A DNA stretch of 51,899 nucleotides from JANMDR01 sp031376425. Lineage in GTDB: Bacteria; Pseudomonadota; Gammaproteobacteria; Burkholderiales; Usitatibacteraceae. Position numbers and translations under genes: made by a program. Below the pieces are notes generated by a model. The model was not told where the DNA came from. It saw only the letters and a program-made list of their open reading frames with translations, and searched no databases. Of this stretch, positions 7,778-15,520 are shown one piece after another. Each line of letters opens with the position of its first letter. The first letter of the stretch is position 1. The stretch spans positions 1-51,899 of the forward strand of contig JANMDR010000274.1 in NCBI GenBank assembly GCA_031376425.1. The letters run 5' to 3'.

Positions 7778-9898
7778 TTATTTAATGCGCATGCCCGGCA
7801 CTGCTCCTGCATCCGGTGCCAGCAAATAAATACTGGAGCCATCACCCGCAGCTAATACCATGCCTTGCGATTCGCCAAAGCGCATCTTTCGCGCTGCCAA
7901 ATTTGCGACCATAATCGTTAGCCTACCCACCAGCATATCGGGCGTATAGGCCGCGCGAATGCCCGCAAATACGGTGCGCCGCTCAATGCCTAGATCAAGC
8001 GTTAACCGTAATAGTTTATCTGCCTCAGGAACCAATTCCGCCGTTAAAATTCTCGCAACCCGCAAATCAAGACGCGAAAAATCGTCAATGGAAATAGTTT
8101 CGCCAATTGGCGCAATTACCACAGGTTTCGGGGCTTCTGGCGGTACCAGCACAAATTCTGCCGCTGTATCAGCAACGTCAGCCGCTGCCGTTGCCGCAGC
8201 AGCGGCTTTTGCAGCGCCCTTACTGGGCTTGGCTACAACTGGCTCAACGTCATCAGGCGGCAGCAATGCATCCATTTGCTTTTGGTCCACACGCGTCATT
8301 AGATGTTGGTAAGGTTTAATTTTATGACCCGCCGCAAGCGGCTTAAAGGCATCACTCCACTTTAAATTGCCGAACTGAAAGATATCTTCGGCTTGCGCAG
8401 CCAAGCTAGGCAAGATGGGTTTTAAATACAATGTGAGTTCGCGAAACAAGGTGATTGCAGTGGAGCACACAGCGTGTAATTGTTTTTCTTTACCTTCTAA
8501 CTTCGCTAATTCCCAAGGTTTGTTAGCATCAACATACTGGTTAGCAATATCAGCCAAGGCCATAATTTTGCGCACCGCTTTGCCAAATTCACGGCCTTCA
8601 TAATAGCCTGCGATTTCCGCTGCTGCGCCACCGAAAGCCTCTTTCATTTCCGGTGATAGTTCAGCTTTCGCCAACACGCCATCAAATTTCTTAGTCAGAA
8701 ACCCTGCGCAACGGCTGGCAATATTCACATACTTACCAATCAAATCGCTATTGACCCGCGCTAAAAAGTCAGCCGGATTAAAGTCAATATCTTCTACTTT
8801 ATCGTTCAGCTTAGCCGCGATGTAATAGCGGAACCATTCGGGATTTAAGCCTAGCTCTAAATAGGCGCGTGGCGAAATACCGGAACCGCGTGACTTGCTC
8901 ATTTTCTCGCCCGTAATGGTTACAAACCCATGTACGTAGACTTTATCGGGCACTTTGAAGCCTGAGAATTTCAATATCGCTGGCCAAAACAAGGTATGAA
9001 AATAAATAATATCTTTGCCGATGAAATGAATTTGCTCTGTCGCTGGATCGGCTAATAGCGCATCAAAATCTATTTTATTTTTAGCGCAGTAGGCTTTAAG
9101 CGAGGCCAAATAACAAATTGGCGCATCGAGCCACACGTAAAAATATTTACCTGGCGCATCAGGAATTTCAATACCAAGATAGGGCGCATCACGTGAAATA
9201 TCCCAATCTGCCAAGCCCGCATCTCCTTCTAGCCATTCGCGGATTTTATTGGCTACCTCTGGCTGCAAACGCCCGCCTAATGCCCATTCCCGTAAAAACT
9301 CCACCACATGTGGCTCAGAAATACGCAAAAAATAATGTTCCGATTCTTTTAAAACAGGCTTAGCACCGGTGAGCGCGGAATAAGGATTAATCAATTCAGT
9401 AGGCGCATACACCGCACCACATACTTCGCAGGAATCACCATACTGATCTTTGGCGTGACACTTTGGACATTCGCCCTTGATGTAGCGATCAGCCAAAAAC
9501 ATGCCCTTAACAGGATCAAAAAATTGCTCGATTGTTTTTGTGGTAATGAGCTTATTCGCTTTCAACTTGCGATAAATTGTGTGACAAAGCTCTAGGTTTT
9601 CCGGCGATTCGGTGGAGTGCCAGTGATCAAAGCTAATATGAAAGCCATTTAGATCATGTGGACGAGTCGCTGCCGTCGCTGCGACTAACTGTTGCGCGGT
9701 CATGCCTTGCTTTTCCGCCATAAGCATAATCGGCGCACCGTGCGCATCGTCGGCGCAAACAAAATGCACCTCATGACCCTGCATGCGTAAAAAACGCACC
9801 CAAATATCGGCCTGCGTGTATTCCATAATGTGACCAATATGGAAGCCTGCGTTAGCGTAGGGTAAAGCGGTGGTGACAAATAATTTTCGTTGTTTCAT
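7778..9898 (-). CDS. metG: Methionyl-tRNA synthetase with C-terminal tRNA-binding domain
   Basis: This class I synthetase charges tRNA-Met. It shows HIGH (residues 20-23), a zinc knuckle (CPKCHAKDQYGDSCEVCG), KMSKS (ITGEKMSKSRGSG) and an anticodon-binding helical domain. A ~110-residue Trbp111/EMAP-like OB domain (ISIDDFSRLDLRVARILTAE...) at the end mediates dimerisation and tRNA binding. Between core and OB domain lies an Ala-rich linker (SKGAAKAAAAATAAADVADT), a low-complexity tether. At 706 residues it has the length of the E. coli type. It is divergent from apbC across a ~230-base gap that should hold both promoters. Confidence 0.97.
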   Translation of the reverse strand: MKQRKLFVTTALPYANAGFHIGHIMEYTQADIWVRFLRMQGHEVHFVCADDAHGAPIMLMAEKQGMTAQQLVAATAATRPHDLNGFHISFDHWHSTESPENLELCHTIYRKLKANKLITTKTIEQFFDPVKGMFLADRYIKGECPKCHAKDQYGDSCEVCGAVYAPTELINPYSALTGAKPVLKESEHYFLRISEPHVVEFLREWALGGRLQPEVANKIREWLEGDAGLADWDISRDAPYLGIEIPDAPGKYFYVWLDAPICYLASLKAYCAKNKIDFDALLADPATEQIHFIGKDIIYFHTLFWPAILKFSGFKVPDKVYVHGFVTITGEKMSKSRGSGISPRAYLELGLNPEWFRYYIAAKLNDKVEDIDFNPADFLARVNSDLIGKYVNIASRCAGFLTKKFDGVLAKAELSPEMKEAFGGAAAEIAGYYEGREFGKAVRKIMALADIANQYVDANKPWELAKLEGKEKQLHAVCSTAITLFRELTLYLKPILPSLAAQAEDIFQFGNLKWSDAFKPLAAGHKIKPYQHLMTRVDQKQMDALLPPDDVEPVVAKPSKGAAKAAAAATAAADVADTAAEFVLVPPEAPKPVVIAPIGETISIDDFSRLDLRVARILTAELVPEADKLLRLTLDLGIERRTVFAGIRAAYTPDMLVGRLTIMVANLAARKMRFGESQGMVLAAGDGSSIYLLAPDAGAVPGMRIK

Positions 9899-10129
9899 GG
9901 CGGTGTTTTCGATTCGTTATTTTTGCTGTTTTTATAAAAGCAAGAAATGCAGATTTCTAATTCAAGCCGTGGATTGTAACAAGTGCCATCACGCTTGCAT
10001 ACGATTGAATAAAACTCAGTGGAAAAAAAGCAGCACGAAGCGCGTTTGCTAGGAGTGCAATGGGCTAAAATTGCATTTCTTGCACAAGGTTTGCATAACA
10101 AATCGCTTGCACAACAAATCTGGATAAAA

Positions 10130-11218
10130 ATGTTAGTTACAGCCGAACAAATACAAAATGCACTGCGCGAGCTTATTGATCCTACGTCGGATGAAAACTA
10201 TATTGATGGTAAGAACGCAAAAAATATTACTATAGATGCAGGTCGCATATCGCTTGAAATTGTATTGGGTTACCCAGCAAAAAGCGTGATTGAATCCATC
10301 CGCCAAACGGTGGCCACGCGCTTAAAACAAATTCCTGGGGTGGAATCAGCCAGTGTAAATGTGTATAGCAAAATCGTTTCGCACACCGTGCAGCGCGGCG
10401 TTAAACCCATTGCTGGCATTAAAAATATTATTGCTGTGGCGTCTGGCAAAGGTGGCGTGGGCAAAAGCACTACCGCTGTAAATTTAGCATTAGCCTTGGC
10501 CGCCGAAGGTGCGGTTGTGGGCATACTCGATGCTGATATTTACGGCCCATCGCAACCGATGATGCTCGGCATAAAAGGCCGCCCAGATTCCCTAGACGGC
10601 AAAATTATGGAGCCCATGCAAGGCCACGGTTTGCAAGCCATGAGCGTTGGCTTTTTGGTAGACCCAGAAACACCGATGGTGTGGCGCGGGCCAATGGTGA
10701 CGCAGGCCTTAGAACAATTGCTCACGGAAACCCGCTGGAGCGAGCTTGATTATTTAGTGGTGGATATGCCACCCGGCACGGGTGATATTCAACTCACCCT
10801 TGCGCAAAAAGTACCGGTGACAGGTGCGGTAATTGTCACCACTCCGCAAGATATTGCCTTGCTAGACGCCCGCAAGGGATTAAAAATGTTTGAAAAAGTA
10901 GGTGTGCCTATTATCGGTATTGTAGAAAATATGGCGATGCACTTATGTTCTAACTGCGGCCATATCGAGCATATTTTTGGCACTGGCGGTGGTGGCCGCA
11001 TGGCGGCACAATATAACGTTGATTTACTCGGTAGTTTGCCGTTAGATTTATCAATTCGTGAAGATACCGATGATGGTAAACCTAGCGTGGTATCAAACCC
11101 CGATGGCTCAATAGCTGCCATCTACAAAGAAATTGCACGTAAATGCGCCGTAAAAATAGCAAAGCAAACGCAAGATCGCAGTGCAATTTTTCCAAAAATT
11201 GTTGTACAAAATACTTAA
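10130..11218 (+). CDS. apbC: Iron-sulfur cluster carrier protein ApbC (Mrp/NBP35 P-loop NTPase)
   Basis: The 362-residue cytoplasmic ATPase carries or transfers Fe-S clusters. An N-terminal MIP18/DUF59 domain (~1-90) precedes the deviant Walker A VASGKGGVGKSTTAVNLALA, ILDADIYGPSQP, and the CxxC pair (CSNCG) thought to bind the bridging cluster in the dimer. The open frame reaches back to 10019, but GGATAAAA directly precedes ATG 10130 and the family's similarity begins there. metG divergent from apbC is a recurrent betaproteobacterial layout. Confidence 0.95.
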   Translation: MLVTAEQIQNALRELIDPTSDENYIDGKNAKNITIDAGRISLEIVLGYPAKSVIESIRQTVATRLKQIPGVESASVNVYSKIVSHTVQRGVKPIAGIKNIIAVASGKGGVGKSTTAVNLALALAAEGAVVGILDADIYGPSQPMMLGIKGRPDSLDGKIMEPMQGHGLQAMSVGFLVDPETPMVWRGPMVTQALEQLLTETRWSELDYLVVDMPPGTGDIQLTLAQKVPVTGAVIVTTPQDIALLDARKGLKMFEKVGVPIIGIVENMAMHLCSNCGHIEHIFGTGGGGRMAAQYNVDLLGSLPLDLSIREDTDDGKPSVVSNPDGSIAAIYKEIARKCAVKIAKQTQDRSAIFPKIVVQNT

Positions 11219-11224
11219 TAACTG

Positions 11225-11719
11225 ATGAATGAAAAGTTAGAACGAGCAATAGCACTGCGAGCCGACGGCCAACACACCGCCGCGCTTTCGCTATTGCAGG
11301 ATTTGGTACGCGCAAATCCTGCAGACTGTAATGTGCATTATCAACTCGCCTGTACCTACGATAACGAAGGAATGGAAGACCGTGCAATTGACCACTACGA
11401 AGCCTGCCTAAAAGACCCTAATGCATTGAATTCAGCAGATCGCTGCAACGCCTTGCTAGGCTTGGGCAGCACCTATCGCTGCTTAGAGCAGTATGGCGAT
11501 GCAGTACGCGTACTTAATCGCGGCCTACAAGAAAACCCTGAGGCTGAAGAATTTCGGGTTTTCTTAGCACTTTGCCATCATAATTTAGGCCAACACCAAG
11601 ACGCTATTAGTGCGCTTCTGCATCATATTGCAGCCTTTAGTAGTCATTCCGGTACAGCAAAATATCGCCGCGCCTTGCATACCTACGCGGCTCAACCCGA
11701 TCCCCCATACGAGATTTAA
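11225..11719 (+). CDS. Tetratricopeptide repeat protein
   Basis: A 164-residue soluble protein made almost entirely of TPR helix pairs: DGQHTAALSLLQDLVRANPADC, YDNEGMEDRAIDHYEACLKD, YRCLEQYGDAVRVLNRGLQENP and HNLGQHQDAISALLHHIAAF. It has no signal peptide or membrane segment. It starts 6 bases after the apbC stop, so both are likely one transcript, and dcd follows after 24 bases. TPR proteins are protein-binding scaffolds; the partner is unknown here. Confidence 0.85.
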   Translation: MNEKLERAIALRADGQHTAALSLLQDLVRANPADCNVHYQLACTYDNEGMEDRAIDHYEACLKDPNALNSADRCNALLGLGSTYRCLEQYGDAVRVLNRGLQENPEAEEFRVFLALCHHNLGQHQDAISALLHHIAAFSSHSGTAKYRRALHTYAAQPDPPYEI

Positions 11720-11743
11720 ACCCCTTAATTTTGAAGGCAAACT

Positions 11744-12310
11744 ATGAGCATTAAAAACGATAAATGGATACGCCGCATGGCCGAGCAACATGGCATGATC
11801 GAGCCTTACGAACCCGGCCAAGTGCGCGAAGTAAACGGCCAGCGCATCGTTAGTTATGGCACATCAAGCTATGGTTATGATATTCGTTGCTCCAACGAAT
11901 TTAAGCTGTTTACCAATATCAATTCCACGATTGTTGACCCTAAGAACTTCGACAATAATTCATTCGTGGATGTAAAGGCCGATTTTTGCATCATCCCGCC
12001 CAACTCGTTTGCGCTGGCACGTACCGTTGAATATTTTCGTATCCCCCGCAATGTGCTCACCATCTGCCTAGGCAAATCCACCTACGCCCGCTGCGGCATC
12101 ATCGTGAATGTGACCCCGTTTGAACCAGAATGGGAAGGCTATGTAACCTTAGAGTTTTCTAACACCACGCCACTACCGGCAAAAATTTACGCCAACGAAG
12201 GTATATCGCAAGTATTGTTTTTTGAAGCCGACGAGGAATGCGAAACATCATACAAAGATCGCGGCGGAAAATATCAAGGGCAAAAAGGCGTTACCTTACC
12301 GAAGATGTAG
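11744..12310 (+). CDS. dcd: dCTP deaminase
   Basis: This homotrimeric enzyme deaminates dCTP to dUTP, feeding dTTP synthesis. The 188-residue length is standard. Diagnostic stretches are VSYGTSSYGYDIRCSNEFKLF, LGKSTYARCGIIVNVTPFEP and WEGYVTLEFSNTTPLPAKIYANEGISQ; the last two build the active site with its conserved Arg and Glu. It sits in the apbC-TPR-dcd run and is convergent with the PEP-mutase-like gene after only 13 bases. Confidence 0.96.
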   Translation: MSIKNDKWIRRMAEQHGMIEPYEPGQVREVNGQRIVSYGTSSYGYDIRCSNEFKLFTNINSTIVDPKNFDNNSFVDVKADFCIIPPNSFALARTVEYFRIPRNVLTICLGKSTYARCGIIVNVTPFEPEWEGYVTLEFSNTTPLPAKIYANEGISQVLFFEADEECETSYKDRGGKYQGQKGVTLPKM

Positions 12311-12323
12311 ATGCTTTATTATT

Positions 12324-13097
12324 TTATTGCGCTACAAAAGCTGCTCGCGCTGCTTCTTCCAAAAACTTCATAGCTTGTCGATACGGGTTTGGCCCATAGC
12401 TAATTCTAGCTACACCTAAGCCTGCTAATCGCTGCGTCGCGGCGGATGGCGCGGCAACCATGATATTGACTGGTAGCGGACATGCTTTGCAAAGCGCTGC
12501 GACTAAAATTTCATCGGTCAGCCCAGGCGCAAAAAAACCATTCGCACCCGCTTCAGCATAGGCATGCGCACGTTCAAGTACGGCTTGCACCATAGCAAGA
12601 TTATGGGTATCAGCCGGAGCCTTCAGAAACATATCCGTACGGGCGTTAATAAACGCGGGCACACCGGCTGTATTGGCCGCTTCACGAGCAGCACGCAGGC
12701 GTAGTGCTTGCGTGCTGCTCGGGTACAACGCTGTTTCACCGATAATTTGGTCTTCCAAATTAAAACCTATAGCACCTGCTGCAAGGGCTTGCGAAACGGC
12801 GAGAAATACAGCCTCTGGCGCTTCCCCATACCCTGATTCAAGATCAATCGTCACGGGTAATGCCACGCTTGCGACGATTCTGGCTAAATTTGCGATTGCT
12901 AATTCCAATGTTAATTTTTGCCCATCGCTATAGCCATGCGCCGCCGCTACCGACCAACTTCCTGTAGCGATGGCTTTAGCACCTGCCTTAGCCACAGCTT
13001 GAGCAGACCCCGCATCCCAAGCGTTAAAAAGCACGATAGGCGAACCTGAGACGTGCAACGCTGCGAAGGTTTTTGCAAATTCAATTTGTGTGGGCAT
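12324..13097 (-). CDS. Isocitrate lyase / PEP mutase family protein
   Basis: The 257-residue TIM-barrel protein belongs to the superfamily that forms or cleaves C-C or P-C bonds next to a carboxylate, using Mg2+. Seen are LFNAWDAGSA near the N-terminus, the metal and substrate segment PVTIDLESGYGE, FNLEDQ, and FINARTDMFL. It lacks the KKCGH signature of true isocitrate lyases, so the substrate is not predictable. Start ATG 13097 has AGGA 7 bases upstream and lies inside the end of ogt (17-base overlap), so it is probably translated with the alkylation-repair genes. A link to repair is not evident from the family. Confidence 0.88.
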   Translation of the reverse strand: MPTQIEFAKTFAALHVSGSPIVLFNAWDAGSAQAVAKAGAKAIATGSWSVAAAHGYSDGQKLTLELAIANLARIVASVALPVTIDLESGYGEAPEAVFLAVSQALAAGAIGFNLEDQIIGETALYPSSTQALRLRAAREAANTAGVPAFINARTDMFLKAPADTHNLAMVQAVLERAHAYAEAGANGFFAPGLTDEILVAALCKACPLPVNIMVAAPSAATQRLAGLGVARISYGPNPYRQAMKFLEEAARAAFVAQ

Positions 13098-13695
13098 GAT
13101 CTGATCCTATGTTAGGGGAAAAATTTAAACCATCGGCGCTCGTATCCAAACTTGGCGACCTTGAAAACTCTAACTTTAACAGCGCTTGCTTACGATCAAT
13201 ACCACCTGCATAACCAGTGAGCGCACCGGCAGTACCAACCACTCTATGGCAGGGAATAATAACGCTTAATGGATTCTTGCCCACGGCGGCACCGACGGCA
13301 CGTGCGGCACTGGGCTTGCCTAATTTAGAAGCTAAGGCGCCGTAGCTGACCGTTTTACCTTCAGGAATTTCGCACAGCGCTCGCCAAACTTGCTGTTGAA
13401 ACATGGTGCCTAAACTTAGATCAAATTTAATACTGCTGATGGCGGTAGCAGCTTTACCAGAGAATGCATTTGCGCTATTTGCGGTAGAAAAATAGCCTAT
13501 AAGCCATGCCTCTAGCGCGTGTAAGAACCTATTATTTGCGGTGCTAAGCCAAGTAGCCCGCTGCTCACTACTTGGCCCATGCTTTTGGCCTTCAAACCAT
13601 GCGCCAACCGCACCATCATCACTGGCAGCTAATAGCATTGCACCCAATGGCGATTGATAAGGCATGACATAAATTTTTTTGGTGTACTTAAGCAT
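13081..13695 (-). CDS. ogt: Methylated-DNA-[protein]-cysteine S-methyltransferase
   Basis: A suicide repair protein that moves the methyl group of O6-methylguanine to its own Cys. The active-site motif PCHRVVGTAGALTGYAGG is intact, as is the recognition helix region (FQQQVWRALCEIPEGKTVSYGALASKLGKPSAARAVGAAV). It has an unusual ~28-residue C-terminal extension beyond the core. It follows the Ada-AlkA fusion by 61 bases and overlaps the next gene by 17. The fusion lacks a methyltransferase domain, so this separate gene supplies that activity. Confidence 0.94.
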   Translation of the reverse strand: MLKYTKKIYVMPYQSPLGAMLLAASDDGAVGAWFEGQKHGPSSEQRATWLSTANNRFLHALEAWLIGYFSTANSANAFSGKAATAISSIKFDLSLGTMFQQQVWRALCEIPEGKTVSYGALASKLGKPSAARAVGAAVGKNPLSVIIPCHRVVGTAGALTGYAGGIDRKQALLKLEFSRSPSLDTSADGLNFSPNIGSDHAHTN

Positions 13696-13756
13696 AAACT
13701 CTCAATAAGATACCTTGGAAACATACGTTAAATAGGGTATCAACAAAAAATTGTAA

Positions 13757-15331
13757 TTATATATTTTTCGTTTCATTTGCGTTATTCATCACTACCGCAA
13801 GCCCTGCCCAAGTACGTAGTACCGCATAACTACGCCAAGGCCGCCACGGTTGCGACAGCGCTTCGGTTTCTTTTGTGGCGCGGCTACTTTTCGCTACATT
13901 CAATATTTTTTGCAGCGCAATATCCCCCGCTGGGAAAGCATCTGGCCAGCGCAGCACCCGCATTGCAATATATTGCGCCGTCCAATCGCCAATGCCAGGA
14001 CACTCCAAGAGACGCGCGATAGTTTGTTCGCGATGCCCTGCCAAGGTTTGCACATGTTTGTGGCTATTTTCATCCGTATCAAGCGTAATTTCGCCACTTG
14101 CAACGGCTTTTGATAAGGCCAGAATGGCGCGTTGTCGTTGCGACACGATACCTAACGCTCCCAAGGCATCAGACGACGCCAGTGCCAAGGTGTGCGCATC
14201 CGGAAAAACATGGGTGAGCGTTGCTGGTAAACCATCGATGTCAGTAAGTGCCGTTCCAAATTTTGCTGCAACTCTCGCCGAGAATGTCCGCGCTGCCGCA
14301 ACAGTTACCTGCTGACCCAAAATCGCCCGCACCGCTGTTTCAAACCCGTCCATTGTTCCGGGAACGCGCACGCCTTGGGCTTCTTCACTAGGAAAAATTA
14401 CGCTTAAATGCTTATTGATGCTAGTGATATCAGCATCCAAATCCAACATAGCACGTACTCGCTGGACAATTTGCGGTAAGCAATGTTGAAGGCTATCGCT
14501 CAATTGCAATGTGCACCAAGGCTCGGTCTCATGAAACTGAATTTGCACCCAGCCAATACATGTAACACCATTGCCCACTGCGATACGTAGCGCTTTTTGT
14601 AAAGTTCGCGTTGCTACATCTACATGCTCTACGCCAGGAATAGCGCGTTGCGCAAAAAATTGCAGCATATGAGCGACGTTATAGGGTGGTCTGGTATAAA
14701 GCTTTGTTTTAAGGGTGTCGTGCATCGGTAAGTTTTCAGGGTGATTTTTGCCAGCGCTACTACGCTGCGTTAAAGTGCGGGGATTTAAGCGATAACGCGC
14801 CAAAAATAAAGCATTGAATTGTCGCACACTGCCGAAACCCGCCATTTTAGCGATTGTCGCAATGGCGAAATTGGAATCGACGAGAAGCCGTTTAGCATAA
14901 AGTAGACGCTGTGTAGTCCAATACTGCAGTGGTGAAAGCCCAAATTGATGCTCGAAGATACGCCGCAAATGCCTACTGCTAATGCCTAGCCTTGCGCTGA
15001 CGACGTTTGGCGAATGTGGTGAACCATCTGCCGCGACACCCTGCGCAAAAAGCTTGGCCGCTTGGTTGCCAAGCATAAGCGCTGCGTCCGTGGCGTTCCA
15101 CAGACCGGGCGCTAATTCTGGACGACATAATAAACAGGGGCGAAAACCCGCGCCCTCTGCCTGCGCGGCGTGTTCATAAAATTGGCAATTACGCGCAGCA
15201 GGAATACGGGCGCGACAAACCGGCCTACAGTAAATTCCTGTACTGGTTACTGCTGTGTAAAAAACGCCATCAAATCGGGCGTCTCGGGCACAAATGGCTA
15301 AATAAGCGGCTTCGTTGGTAAGCATAATCAC
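13757..15331 (-). CDS. Ada-type AraC regulator fused to AlkA 3-methyladenine DNA glycosylase II
   Basis: The 524-residue fusion joins three parts. Residues 1-85 are the Ada zinc/methyl-acceptor domain with the four Cys of CRPVC and CLLC, which in E. coli Ada senses methyl phosphotriesters. Residues ~95-195 are an AraC-type helix-turn-helix (ISSRHLRRIFEHQFGLSPLQYW). From ~205 an AlkA domain follows, with the helix-hairpin-helix and catalytic Asp in LLECPGIGDWTAQYIAMRV and FPAGD. It would excise alkylated bases and also regulate the adaptive response. GTG 15331 has AGG six bases upstream; ATG 15325 is an alternative. It is the first gene of the repair cluster and divergent from the decarboxylase gene. 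Confidence 0.93.
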   Translation of the reverse strand: MIMLTNEAAYLAICARDARFDGVFYTAVTSTGIYCRPVCRARIPAARNCQFYEHAAQAEGAGFRPCLLCRPELAPGLWNATDAALMLGNQAAKLFAQGVAADGSPHSPNVVSARLGISSRHLRRIFEHQFGLSPLQYWTTQRLLYAKRLLVDSNFAIATIAKMAGFGSVRQFNALFLARYRLNPRTLTQRSSAGKNHPENLPMHDTLKTKLYTRPPYNVAHMLQFFAQRAIPGVEHVDVATRTLQKALRIAVGNGVTCIGWVQIQFHETEPWCTLQLSDSLQHCLPQIVQRVRAMLDLDADITSINKHLSVIFPSEEAQGVRVPGTMDGFETAVRAILGQQVTVAAARTFSARVAAKFGTALTDIDGLPATLTHVFPDAHTLALASSDALGALGIVSQRQRAILALSKAVASGEITLDTDENSHKHVQTLAGHREQTIARLLECPGIGDWTAQYIAMRVLRWPDAFPAGDIALQKILNVAKSSRATKETEALSQPWRPWRSYAVLRTWAGLAVVMNNANETKNI

Positions 15332-15427
15332 ATCTTACCTAACATTGGCAGCCATACTAGCGGTTTACGGACATGCACATTCAAGCCCAAAAACGGTCGC
15401 GCCTCATAAAAAGTACAAGAAACCATT

Positions 15428-15457
15428 TTACGACGCAGGCGTGGATTGTCCTATAAT
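15428..15457 (+). promoter_or_regulatory. Probable sigma-70 promoter for the decarboxylase gene
   Basis: A consensus TATAAT at 15452-15457 has TTACGA 18 bases upstream as a weak -35. It lies 64 bases before the ATG at 15521, in the divergent region shared with the Ada-AlkA gene. The -10 is perfect and the -35 matches three of six. Confidence 0.5.
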
Positions 15458-15520
15458 TAAAAAATACAAGACATCTCTATCGCACTCAGTGCAATCTATC
15501 ACCGCCATTACAGGATAAAA

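Noticed and set aside
10019..10129. N-terminal extension of apbC
   Set aside because: The family similarity starts at ATG 10130, which has its own ribosome site; the extra 37 codons lie in the promoter gap.
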